Assembly (NCBI GenBank): GCA_046302715.1
Contig: JBKCHQ010000016.1
Coordinates: forward strand, 1 to 6,906
Source: CAMCXT01 sp046302715
Lineage (GTDB): Bacteria > Bacteroidota > Bacteroidia > M30B66
Length of the DNA stretch: 6,906 nucleotides
Direction of reading: 5' to 3'
Shown here: positions 1 through 6,905 of the stretch, piece after piece
Numbering within the stretch: the stretch's first letter is position 1
Layout: each line of letters begins with the position of its first letter
Program-made: the position numbers and the translations under genes
The notes under the pieces: model-generated
What the model was told of the DNA's origin: nothing
The model's input: the letters and a program-made list of their open reading frames with translations, nothing else
The model's database searches: none

Positions 1-1
1 C

Positions 2-1267
2 CAGAGCATCGAAACTCCGGCCATGGAAAATCTCAGCACATTAACCGGCAAGTACGGGGATGAGGGCGATCGACTCATTTTTAAAATTCTAAATTCGGGC
101 GATTATCTTAAAGATGTACGCGAAAAACAAGCCGATTTGGGGAAGCCCAATTCGGTTTTGCCTTTACTAAGCGAGAAAGCATTACGCTACGATTTAACGG
201 TTCCGTTTGCACGTTTTGTGGCGATGAACCGCGATAAAATTGCATTCCCCTTTAAACGGTATCAAATGCAGCCCGTGTGGCGCGCCGATCGACCGCAAAA
301 AGGTCGCTATCGCGAATTCTGGCAGTGCGATGCCGATGTGGTGGGCAGCGCATCTTTGCTTAACGAAGCCGAACTGATACAGATTTATGACCGCGTATTT
401 CACCGGTTTTCATTGCCCATCCGAATTTTGGTGAACAACCGTAAAATCTTGGCGGGCATGGCCGAAATGGCTGGGATTCCCGATCAACTCAGCGATTTTA
501 CCGTGGCGCTCGATAAAATCGATAAAATAGGCATTGAGCAGGTAGAAGCCGAATTGCGTGAAAAAGGCATCCCCGAAGCTGCGATTGCTAAATTACGCCC
601 TGTGGCTTTATTAGAGGGAAGTAATACCGAAAAACTGCAAACCTTGCGCACCTTATTGCAGACTTCTGAAATTGGTTTGAAGGGAGTGAATGAAATGGAG
701 GAGCTTCTCCAATATTTCGAGGATCAGCTCGAACTAAAGCAAGCTGAGCTCGCTATCGATTTAAGTCTTGCTCGCGGCTTGAATTACTATACCGGTACCA
801 TTCTGGAAGTAAAAGCACGTGACGTTGCGTTTGGTAGCATTGGCGGTGGCGGACGATATGACGATTTAACCGGTATTTTCGGCTTGCCGGGCGTACCGGG
901 TGTAGGCATTTCGTTTGGTGCCGATCGTATTTACGATGTGCTAAACGACCTCAACCTCTTTCCGAACGAAGCGCTGAACACCAGCGAAGTACTCATTGCA
1001 CATTTTTCGGCCGAGGAGCTGGCTCCCTGCCTTAGCTTGGTGCAGGATTTACGCAAGAAAGAAATTGCTGCCGAAGTATATCCTGAAGCTGGAAAACTCA
1101 AAAAGCAGTTCGACTATGCCGAGAAAAAAGGCATACCCTTTTTAATGATTTACGGAGCCACTGAAGCTGCTGCTGCTATTGTAAACGTTAAGGAATTATC
1201 GTCGGGAAGACAACTGAGCGTGCCCCGAGATGAAATATCTACATTTCGTTCTTACTTCAACCTTTAA
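2..1267 (+). CDS. hisS: Histidyl-tRNA synthetase (HisRS), 5'-truncated by the window edge
   Basis: Class II aminoacyl-tRNA synthetase that activates histidine with ATP and charges tRNA-His in the cytoplasm. The reading frame is open from base 2 (QSIETPAM...), so the methionine at 23 is internal and the true start lies outside the window. About 421 residues are visible; the family usually has roughly 430-460, so a few dozen N-terminal residues are missing. Motif 2 is clear at about 257-360 (VWRADRPQKGRYREFWQCD). The histidine-binding HisA motif LARGLNYYTG lies at about 766-798, a glycine-rich GSIGGGGRYDDL stretch follows at 835-870, and motif 3 GVGISFGADRIYDVL is at about 898-942. From about 980 onward is the C-terminal anticodon-binding domain (VLIAHFSAEE... 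VYPEAGKLKKQFDYAEKKG). Asn in RGLNYYTG, where many bacteria have Asp, is a variant I associate with Bacteroidota. The stop at 1265-1267 is 14 bp before hutH. The assignment is secure. Confidence 0.97.
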   Translation, partial: QSIETPAMENLSTLTGKYGDEGDRLIFKILNSGDYLKDVREKQADLGKPNSVLPLLSEKALRYDLTVPFARFVAMNRDKIAFPFKRYQMQPVWRADRPQKGRYREFWQCDADVVGSASLLNEAELIQIYDRVFHRFSLPIRILVNNRKILAGMAEMAGIPDQLSDFTVALDKIDKIGIEQVEAELREKGIPEAAIAKLRPVALLEGSNTEKLQTLRTLLQTSEIGLKGVNEMEELLQYFEDQLELKQAELAIDLSLARGLNYYTGTILEVKARDVAFGSIGGGGRYDDLTGIFGLPGVPGVGISFGADRIYDVLNDLNLFPNEALNTSEVLIAHFSAEELAPCLSLVQDLRKKEIAAEVYPEAGKLKKQFDYAEKKGIPFLMIYGATEAAAAIVNVKELSSGRQLSVPRDEISTFRSYFNL

Positions 1268-1281
1268 ACTGTTTACTAATC

Positions 1282-2772
1282 ATGGTTGAATACACCATTG
1301 GTCCGCATAAAATTAGTCCCACAGAAGTTGCTACGCTGGTTGCTTCAAGCACGAAACTGCGCTTGTCTGAACAAGCGATGCAGAACATCGAGCGATGCAG
1401 AACCTATTTAGAGGAAACCATTGCAAAGGCAGTACAGCCTATTTATGGTATCAATACCGGATTTGGATCCTTATGTAATGTGTCAATTAACAGCGATGAT
1501 TTGTCGGCACTGCAGAGCAACCTTATCATGTCGCATGCCTGCGGTTTGGGTGATGCCATTGCGCCCGAACTGGTAAAAACGATGTTGTTCCTGAAAATTC
1601 AGGCCTTGAGCTACGGCTATTCGGGCGTTCAACTTGAAACGGTTCAGCGCTTGGTTGATTTTTACAATCACGATATTTTACCTGTTGTTTTTGAGCAAGG
1701 CTCCTTAGGTGCATCAGGCGACTTATCGCCGCTGGCACATTTATGTTTGCCACTATTAGGCATGGGCGAAGTGTGGTATAAGGGTGAACGGAAACAAGCT
1801 GCTGAGGTATTGGGTGCTTTGAGTTTAAAACCTATAAAACCTGCTTCAAAGGAAGGCTTGGCCTTATTGAATGGAACCCAGTTTATGTCGGCTTATGGCG
1901 TTCAGCTATTAGCACGAAGTAAAGATTTACTCCATAAAGCGCAAGTAATTGCTGCACTTTCGCTGGAAGGTTTTGATGGCAGAGTGGAGCCCTTTCATCC
2001 TGCATTACATGCCATTCGTCCGCATCCCGGCCAGATGCAAGTTGCCGAAACCATGCGCAATTTATTGGCAGGTAGCGAGATGGCGACACAGGATAAAAAA
2101 CAGGTGCAGGATCCGTATTCGTTTCGCTGCACCCCTCAGGTTTTGGGCGCTTCGCTTGATGTTTGGGCGCATTGCAACGATGTTTTTGAACGTGAAATCA
2201 ATTCGGTAACCGATAATCCAAATGTTTTCCCGGATGAAGGCTTGATACTTTCGGGTGGAAATTTCCATGGACAACCTTTGGCCATGGCGCTCGATTACCT
2301 CTGTTTAGCGATGCACGAAGTGGGCAGTTTATCGGAGCGACGGACCTATCAGCTAACGTTAGGGAAAAATAAGCTTCCACATTTTCTGGCTGCCGATGCC
2401 GGATTGCACTCGGGCATGATGATACCGCAGTACACGGCCGCAGCCTTGGTAAGCCAGAACAAACAACTGTGCACACCCGCTTCGGCCGACACTATAGATT
2501 CATCGGCCGGACAAGAAGACCATGTAAGCATGGGCGCCAATGCCGCAACAAAAGCCTGGCGCGTATTGAATAATCTGGAATCAATCCTTGGAATTGAATT
2601 GCTCAATGCGGCTCAGGCCATCGAATTTAGGCGTCCACTGCGCAGTTCTGAAAAATTGGAGAAGGTTTTGGCCGCATTTCGATCGGAAATTCCGTTTATG
2701 CAGCAAGACCGTATTTTGTCTTATGATATGCGGCAAGCAGCCCAATTTGTGCGCGAAAACCCATTTACTTAA
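1282..2772 (+). CDS. hutH: Histidine ammonia-lyase (histidase)
   Basis: Catalyses non-oxidative deamination of L-histidine to trans-urocanate plus ammonia, the first step of the Hut degradation pathway, in the cytoplasm as a homotetramer (family knowledge). The 496-aa length is normal. The MIO cofactor triad Ala144-Ser145-Gly146 sits in GSLGASGDLSPLAHL. Other active-site positions match the Pseudomonas putida enzyme closely: Tyr55 in YGINTGFG, His85 in MSHACGLG, Asn197 in LNGTQ, Tyr279 and Arg282 in YSFRCTPQ, the GGNFHGQP loop, and Glu412 in GQEDHVSMG. The SHACG context favours histidase over tyrosine or phenylalanine ammonia-lyase. The ATG at 1282 gives the expected N-terminus; no Shine-Dalgarno sequence is visible. 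It follows hisS by 14 bp on the same strand and is probably transcribed with it. No hutU, hutI or formiminotransferase gene is present in the window. Its stop overlaps that of the convergent gene by 4 bp. Confidence 0.97.
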   Translation: MVEYTIGPHKISPTEVATLVASSTKLRLSEQAMQNIERCRTYLEETIAKAVQPIYGINTGFGSLCNVSINSDDLSALQSNLIMSHACGLGDAIAPELVKTMLFLKIQALSYGYSGVQLETVQRLVDFYNHDILPVVFEQGSLGASGDLSPLAHLCLPLLGMGEVWYKGERKQAAEVLGALSLKPIKPASKEGLALLNGTQFMSAYGVQLLARSKDLLHKAQVIAALSLEGFDGRVEPFHPALHAIRPHPGQMQVAETMRNLLAGSEMATQDKKQVQDPYSFRCTPQVLGASLDVWAHCNDVFEREINSVTDNPNVFPDEGLILSGGNFHGQPLAMALDYLCLAMHEVGSLSERRTYQLTLGKNKLPHFLAADAGLHSGMMIPQYTAAALVSQNKQLCTPASADTIDSSAGQEDHVSMGANAATKAWRVLNNLESILGIELLNAAQAIEFRRPLRSSEKLEKVLAAFRSEIPFMQQDRILSYDMRQAAQFVRENPFT

Positions 2773-2797
2773 ACCAGTAAAATTCGTGCTTTTTCGC
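2753..2797. terminator. Nested inverted repeat over the convergent stop codons, possible weak bidirectional terminator
   Basis: The outer arms GCGAAAA (2753-2759) and TTTTCGC (2791-2797) are exact inverted repeats. Inside them, TTTACT (2764-2769) and AGTAAA (2776-2781) form a second exact pair with a 6-nt loop that contains the hutH stop. The structure spans the ends of both convergent genes, where there is no intergenic room for a conventional terminator. It is AT-rich with an asymmetric internal loop and lacks a long U tract, so function as a terminator is inference only. Confidence 0.3.
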
Positions 2798-3890
2798 CCA
2801 ATTCTTTTGTGCATTGCTCGTAAAACAAGTCGGTAAGATCGATTTTGGCCATTTGTTGATATGCCTCTTGATGACTGATTCGGCGCGCCTCTTCCTCGCT
2901 CATTAAGCCGAGCGTTTTTTGACGCATAATCTGCTCTAGCATAACATGGTAACTCGAGGTTTTTTCCAGCTTCATATGCGGAATGCAGTCGAGTATTATC
3001 TCACGAAGTTCCTCGAGATGTTGCTGACGGTAAGATTCTATATTTTCTATACACCTCATCAAAGTTTTTAGTGTATTGTGGTAATCAGCATCAAGCCCTA
3101 TATATAGATATTTATTGGGGTCGTAATTACGATAATTTGAGTACGCCACTTTAATAAACCCCAAAAATCCCTGATTGAAAATCCATGAAAGATGCGGATT
3201 TTCGGCCCGGTATTGAGCGATTGGTTTCGGCATATAGTTATACCAACCCAATGCGTCAAATAAAACTTGTTTGAACGTATCATCATTTAAAAGATACGGA
3301 TGTTTGCTGATTAGCGGCTGCCGTTTGGTTTCGTCCAGCGAAACTGAAAATCCTGAATGATCAATCTTTTCAAGCAATTCAGGTTGATTTCGAAAATCAA
3401 GTCCTATCGATTGACATTCTGCTGCGTAGCATATTTTCACATAGGGTACCCGAAAAGCAGAAAATTCATCTGATTGAACAAAGGAAGAAAAACTCTTCGG
3501 CAGATATAGCGGACGAGGTGTTGCAATTACACCGCGCGATGGTTTAAAGCTGCTGTCTATTAAAAGAAAATCTCCATCCTCTAAATTTAGATCTGAAGCA
3601 GAAGCGCCGGCATCTAAAAATTGCCATCCACCAATTAATTTATATACCGAATACGTGAATGCGCCACGCACTACTTTACCTTCTTCGACAGTGGCATTTT
3701 CGCCCAAATCCAAAAATGTGAAAAGAGCCTTATTCGTGTCCGTTCCGTTTAATTCAACCTCATCAAACCAATCGTTTTGTTGTTGCATGTGCTGAACATA
3801 AAACTCTGTGCTCCAAGGGTTTACTGAACAATCAGGTAGATCGGCAATCCAATATTTGAAAGAATCAACAAAAATATATTTCAGTTTCAT
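2769..3890 (-). CDS. Hypothetical soluble protein, 373 aa, family not recognised
   Basis: I do not recognise a family. The protein starts MKLKYIFVDSFKYW at an ATG with an AT-rich upstream region and no Shine-Dalgarno sequence. No signal peptide, lipobox or transmembrane segment is evident, so it is probably cytoplasmic. It is rich in aromatic residues (Tyr, Phe, Trp). The first 160 residues look strand-rich (for example GAFTYSVYKLIGGWQFLD at 77-94 and DGDFLLIDSSF at 105-115). From about residue 270 to the end it appears mainly helical and charged (ENIESYRQQHLEELREII; SEEEARRISHQEAYQQMAKI). Cysteines are scattered without a metal-binding pattern, and no nucleotide-binding or catalytic motif stands out. 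It stands alone on the minus strand, divergent from the glycosyltransferase gene and convergent with hutH, and its TAA shares bases 2769-2771 with the hutH end. Length, the clean frame and the divergent upstream gap support a real gene. Confidence 0.85.
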   Translation of the reverse strand: MKLKYIFVDSFKYWIADLPDCSVNPWSTEFYVQHMQQQNDWFDEVELNGTDTNKALFTFLDLGENATVEEGKVVRGAFTYSVYKLIGGWQFLDAGASASDLNLEDGDFLLIDSSFKPSRGVIATPRPLYLPKSFSSFVQSDEFSAFRVPYVKICYAAECQSIGLDFRNQPELLEKIDHSGFSVSLDETKRQPLISKHPYLLNDDTFKQVLFDALGWYNYMPKPIAQYRAENPHLSWIFNQGFLGFIKVAYSNYRNYDPNKYLYIGLDADYHNTLKTLMRCIENIESYRQQHLEELREIILDCIPHMKLEKTSSYHVMLEQIMRQKTLGLMSEEEARRISHQEAYQQMAKIDLTDLFYEQCTKELGEKARILLV

Positions 3891-4060
3891 TTTTATGGTT
3901 TAATGAATCTTAATACCGCTGAGTTTGGCATTTGAAGTACAAAATTCTACCCAAAAACTATTCATTTTTGCAACTTCTCCCTGCAATTTAGATTTCATTT
4001 GTATTTCTCAGTATTATTTACACATTCATAATTTACTATTACCTTCGAAAGCCCGCATTC
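3891..4060. promoter_or_regulatory. Divergent intergenic region between the 373-aa gene and the glycosyltransferase gene
   Basis: This 170-bp AT-rich stretch separates two divergently transcribed genes, so it should hold the promoters of both. Only the rightward one has a recognisable candidate (listed separately). For the leftward gene I found no clean TAnnTTTG element; near-misses with wrong spacing occur around 3935-3955. No strong hairpin or small open frame stands out. Confidence 0.5.
4017..4047 (+). promoter_or_regulatory. Candidate Bacteroidota-type promoter for the glycosyltransferase gene
   Basis: TACCTTCG at 4040-4047 resembles the Bacteroidota -7 consensus TAnnTTTG (one mismatch). 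It is preceded after a 19-nt spacer by TTTA at 4017-4020, one mismatch from the -33 TTTG. Transcription would begin near 4052 and leave a leader of under 10 nt before the ATG at 4061. The motif is short and degenerate, so this is a weak prediction. Confidence 0.33.
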
Positions 4061-5806
4061 ATGTTAGTGACGAATAAAATTATAACGAACTTCAATTGGA
4101 AAAATCTACTTTTCATTTTTTCTGTATTGGTATTATTAGGGTTACATTTTTATAATATTAAGGCAGATCCTTCTGTATTAAAAAGTACTGAAGATATTCA
4201 TGATGAGGCATGGTGGGCCGAAAATGCGAGGCAAAAGATTTTATACGACCGATGGACATCCGATGGAATTGCAGGAGCCTTGGCGGCAGGACCGCTTACC
4301 GTTGGTTGGCATTACCTTGTATTTTCGACTGCAAGGATTAGCTTTTTTACCTTGAGGCTTATATCCCTCATTCCTTTCTCGTTACTGGTTTTGGCATGGC
4401 TATACAGATACCTTTTTAACACGAAGGAAATAAATGCGAGGTCGCGTTTGCGAAACACGCTTTTAATGCTGCTTTGCCTGCCTTTGCTGTTTGACTGGTC
4501 GCGCTTGGGGCATCCCGAAATGTTGATGTCATGTTTAGGTTTTGCGAGTTTTGAAATCGGGCGTAAGGAAGGCAAATTGAATTTGATTTTGTCAGGGTTT
4601 ATGGCTGCACTTGCTTTGTTTGTAAAGGGTTCGTTTGCCTATCATTTTCTGGCCATAGGGCTTGTTTTATTGGGCACAGATTATCGACTGTTTATTCGAA
4701 GAGGCTTGATGTTTTTTGCGGGGGCAGCCATTGTGATAGTACCCATGTGGGTTGCTTATTATTTGCCCAATGCGGCTTTTTTTGAAACCTATCAAACGCT
4801 GTTTATGGGAGATTATTTTACCTGGCAGCAGTTGCTTCATCCTGCAGGCATTTTTCTAAGGTTGATACATCTGGTAGAGAAACCATTTATAAACGACCCG
4901 GTAAGTAGCATATTAATTGCTGTTTTGTTGCTGAGGTTTTTGACCGGCAAAACAACCCTCAATCGATATAGCTACAGCACCCTATTGCTGGTTTGTTTTT
5001 TACTTGCGTTATGCAGCGATTTTTCGCCCCGGAGATTTGTGTTTCCTCTATTGTTATTGCCTTTTGCATTTAATGAACCGCTGGTAGAAACCAAAATCAA
5101 AAGGTGGCAAACTAGCCTGTTATTGAGTGTACTATCTTTGAGTGTATTTAACTATTGTTGGCCTTCGGCCTGGCTTGAATGGAGTACGCTAAATGGACAA
5201 CTTGTTTACAATGAAAAACTATGGATTGGTATAATCGCACATGCCATGATGGGCGTAGCGCTAGCATACGGAATACAGTTCGTTGAAAGCAAAAGTGGAA
5301 TTAAAAATGTAATGTGGGCTATACCCCTTGTATTATGGTGGATGGTAGTTCAAAAAAGTGGATGGAATCATCTTGAACATGGAAACGTAGCGCATTGGAT
5401 TTTAATTAGACCTATCGTAATGGGTGCCTTGTGTTTGATTTATATAGTATGCTTCAAAAGATGGCATGTGCAAGCCATTATGGTTGTTTCGGGGCTATGG
5501 CTTATCCTTCAGATGATTACAAGTGAATGCAGCATGTATAATGCGGCGAAATACTTTGCTGGTATCGGTAAAAGAGGTGAATATGCGATAGGGAGCAACA
5601 TGCCCTGTACAGCAACGTTTTTAAGCCCCGTTTCACCGGTATTTCATCCAGCATCGGAGGCATATTTAAATGCACATTGGTGTATTGAATTAAGCTCGCC
5701 TGAAAAGAAAGGTTCTCATCCTATTTTATTGCCAGGCCAAACATCAGTGAAGACATTTAGCGTTTATAACGGGAGAGAAACCCTTAGGATATATAGGAGA
5801 AAATAA
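4061..5806 (+). CDS. Polytopic GT-C fold glycosyltransferase, PMT/ArnT-like (GT39-type)
   Basis: Probable inner-membrane glycosyltransferase using a polyprenyl-phosphate-linked sugar; donor and acceptor cannot be deduced. The 581-aa protein begins with a short cytoplasmic stretch and a first membrane segment at about 15-31. A periplasmic loop follows with the acidic pair Asp48-Glu49 in EDIHDEAWWAENAR, the position and style of the catalytic DE motif of GT-C enzymes. The segment DWSRLGHPEMLM (145-156) resembles the R..RPExL motif of the PMT_2 family, and ALFVKGSFAY (185-194) matches its typical TKG segment. Many further hydrophobic segments follow (about 96-118, 132-144, 175-205, 215-235, 280-294, 305-318, 326-337, 350-366, 388-407, 418-430, 447-464, 470-486). 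The last 95 residues form a soluble tail. It stands alone, with no lipid A, O-antigen or other polysaccharide genes nearby. The ATG is supported by the gene boundary; no Shine-Dalgarno sequence is seen. Confidence 0.8.
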   Translation: MLVTNKIITNFNWKNLLFIFSVLVLLGLHFYNIKADPSVLKSTEDIHDEAWWAENARQKILYDRWTSDGIAGALAAGPLTVGWHYLVFSTARISFFTLRLISLIPFSLLVLAWLYRYLFNTKEINARSRLRNTLLMLLCLPLLFDWSRLGHPEMLMSCLGFASFEIGRKEGKLNLILSGFMAALALFVKGSFAYHFLAIGLVLLGTDYRLFIRRGLMFFAGAAIVIVPMWVAYYLPNAAFFETYQTLFMGDYFTWQQLLHPAGIFLRLIHLVEKPFINDPVSSILIAVLLLRFLTGKTTLNRYSYSTLLLVCFLLALCSDFSPRRFVFPLLLLPFAFNEPLVETKIKRWQTSLLLSVLSLSVFNYCWPSAWLEWSTLNGQLVYNEKLWIGIIAHAMMGVALAYGIQFVESKSGIKNVMWAIPLVLWWMVVQKSGWNHLEHGNVAHWILIRPIVMGALCLIYIVCFKRWHVQAIMVVSGLWLILQMITSECSMYNAAKYFAGIGKRGEYAIGSNMPCTATFLSPVSPVFHPASEAYLNAHWCIELSSPEKKGSHPILLPGQTSVKTFSVYNGRETLRIYRRK

Positions 5807-5975
5807 CGTTGCGTTGATTTTGAAAACAGACGATTTGAAAGTATTGTTAATAAGTTTTTTTTAGGCCGAAAACATAGGAGTAATAATTTTTTTAATTGCA
5901 TACGAAATTTTAATTCTTTGAAAAACCAAGAACTATAATTCTCCAATTTTGAAATCTTAAAACCCAAATATCTCC
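5807..5975. other. AT-rich intergenic gap upstream of the lipoprotein gene
   Basis: 169 bp with long T and A runs (for example around 5853-5860 and 5887-5893). I see no GC-rich hairpin that would terminate the glycosyltransferase transcript. The nearest promoter-like element is CAATTTTG at 5944-5951, with TTTG 23 nt upstream at 5917-5920; this spacing is too long to call with confidence. The region probably carries the lipoprotein promoter. Confidence 0.4.
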
Positions 5976-6581
5976 ATGAAAACAATCAAAAACCTGTTTT
6001 ATGTCTGTATGGCATTTACATTAGTGATGTCTTCCTGTTCAATGGAAAAAAGAGCGTATCGCTCTGGTTACCACATTGACTGGGCTAGCGGAAAAACCAA
6101 ATCAAAAACTGTTAAATCAGATGTGGCTAAGTCATCTGAAACGGCAGTGGTAAACACACCAAGTACTTCTGAAGTGGCTGTTGTAGAGCAAAATTTACCG
6201 GTTGTTGAGCAACCAGTAGCTATTGAAGAAAATGCAAGTGCTTCTTTGGAAAATGCTATTGTTGTTACACCAACGGCACCAAAAATCAACTTCAATCGCA
6301 ATGAAGCTCCTGTTAAGTCTGAGGTAAGTGCTAACCCAACTTCTGAAGCAAAACAGTATGCCAAGAAAATTAAAAAGGAAAAAGGATCTAAAAAACCTGC
6401 TAAAACCGAAATTAGTAAAGGTCTTTATATCGTTCTGGCACTTCTTGGTTGGGCATGGGTTGCCATTGGTTTAATGGATGATTGGAAAGGTTCTACCTGG
6501 ATTATTAGTTTGCTTTTATATTTCTGCTTATGGTTACCAGGCGTTATCTACGCGCTCATCAAAATGAATAAATATTATTAG
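5976..6581 (+). CDS. Lipoprotein with YqaE/Pmp3-like C-terminal membrane hairpin
   Basis: A 201-aa protein with three visible parts. Residues 1-20 are a lipoprotein signal peptide (MKTIKN, then a hydrophobic core), and Cys21 in VMSSC is the likely lipidated residue; Met at -3 is a mild departure from the usual lipobox. Residues 21-36 (CSMEKRAYRSGYHIDW) follow a pattern I know from many Bacteroidota lipoproteins. Residues 37-147 are a low-complexity Val/Ala/Glu/Ser/Thr/Pro linker that ends in a Lys-rich stretch (130-144). Residues 149-166 and 174-196 are two hydrophobic segments joined by DDWKGST; the second contains WLPGVIYAL, which resembles the YqaE/Pmp3 small membrane protein family. Function is unknown; a role in envelope stress or membrane potential would be extrapolation from Pmp3. 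The ATG at 5976 gives a well-formed signal peptide. The gene is preceded by a 169-bp gap and followed by a strong terminator, so it is probably monocistronic. Confidence 0.85.
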   Translation: MKTIKNLFYVCMAFTLVMSSCSMEKRAYRSGYHIDWASGKTKSKTVKSDVAKSSETAVVNTPSTSEVAVVEQNLPVVEQPVAIEENASASLENAIVVTPTAPKINFNRNEAPVKSEVSANPTSEAKQYAKKIKKEKGSKKPAKTEISKGLYIVLALLGWAWVAIGLMDDWKGSTWIISLLLYFCLWLPGVIYALIKMNKYY

Positions 6582-6596
6582 CCAACAATAAAATTT

Positions 6597-6634
6597 AAAA
6601 AGAGGCTGTCTCAAAAGGGCTGCCTCTTTTTTTT
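6597..6634 (+). terminator. Rho-independent terminator after the lipoprotein gene
   Basis: Exact 10-bp arms AAAAAGAGGC (6597-6606) and GCCTCTTTTT (6622-6631). Beyond one T-T mismatch the stem can continue inward with G-C, T-G, C-G and T-G pairs to a CAAAA loop, and a run of eight T (6627-6634) follows. It lies 16 bp after the lipoprotein stop. The flanking A run on the left would also supply a U tract for minus-strand transcription, so it may work in both directions. Confidence 0.88.
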
Positions 6635-6827
6635 GTTTTGTAGCTGGGTATAGCGATTTACTTGTATGTCTAAAAGCCTAAAAATTGGCATATATCAAGT
6701 GGGCATTAAGTCTTATCATGAATATTTTTTATGGGCTTTGACAATAAGCTCCAGTCAAGACCTAAATTGCTCTGTATTTCAAGCCATTCAAGTATAAGCT
6801 ATTATTGCATATAATTTTGTTCCAATA
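6635..6827. other. AT-rich gap between the terminator and the edge gene, no gene seen
   Basis: 193 bp with no convincing open frame, RNA gene, repeat or hairpin on either strand. It lies downstream of both flanking genes, so it is not expected to hold their promoters. Confidence 0.4.
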
Positions 6828-6905
6828 TTAAATCAAATAAGCAAAGAGCTCCATGAGTAGTGCAATACCTACATGCACTACAATGCCGCCCCATATGCTT
6901 TTTGT
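6828..6905 (-). CDS. C-terminal fragment of a membrane protein, possibly CPBP-type intramembrane protease
   Basis: On the minus strand a frame open from the right edge reads TKSIWGGIVVHVGIALLMEL and then FAYLI before a TAA at 6828-6830, giving 25 visible residues. The SIWGGIVVH segment followed by a hydrophobic helix resembles the last conserved helix of CPBP (CAAX protease and bacteriocin-processing) family membrane proteases. In that family a histidine in this type of context belongs to the active site. The fragment is too short to be sure of the family, but the coherent hydrophobic sequence ending in a stop supports a real gene. It converges on the lipoprotein gene, with the terminator between them. 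Confidence 0.5.
   Translation of the reverse strand, partial: TKSIWGGIVVHVGIALLMELFAYLI

Noticed and set aside
23..25. ATG at 23 as the start of hisS
   Set aside because: The frame is open to the window edge and the upstream codons (QSIETPA) match the conserved HisRS N-terminal region, so this methionine is internal.
1483..2814. Cluster of overlapping minus-strand open frames of 62-92 codons, and plus-strand off-frame ones, within hutH
   Set aside because: They lie inside a strongly conserved coding sequence, overlap each other in different frames and show no domain or signal; they are shadows of hutH codon use.
5934..5939. TATAAT as a sigma-70 type -10 box
   Set aside because: No TTGACA-like element lies at the right distance, and this hexamer is expected by chance in AT-rich DNA.
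5917..5951. Promoter made of TTTG (5917-5920) and CAATTTTG (5944-5951)
   Set aside because: The 23-nt spacer is longer than expected for the Bacteroidota type and the -7 element has a mismatch at a key base, so it is too weak to list as a promoter.
5764..5985. 73-codon minus-strand frame across the gap before the lipoprotein gene
   Set aside because: Its sequence is a Lys/Leu/Phe-rich product of an AT-rich region, has no recognisable domain, and overlaps both the glycosyltransferase end and the lipoprotein start.
6068..6364. 98-codon minus-strand frame inside the lipoprotein gene
   Set aside because: It mirrors the low-complexity linker on the other strand, where the sense frame has a signal peptide, lipobox and membrane hairpin.
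6635..6827. Small gene or RNA in the gap after the terminator
   Set aside because: Frames on both strands are short and interrupted, and no stable stem or repeat is visible.
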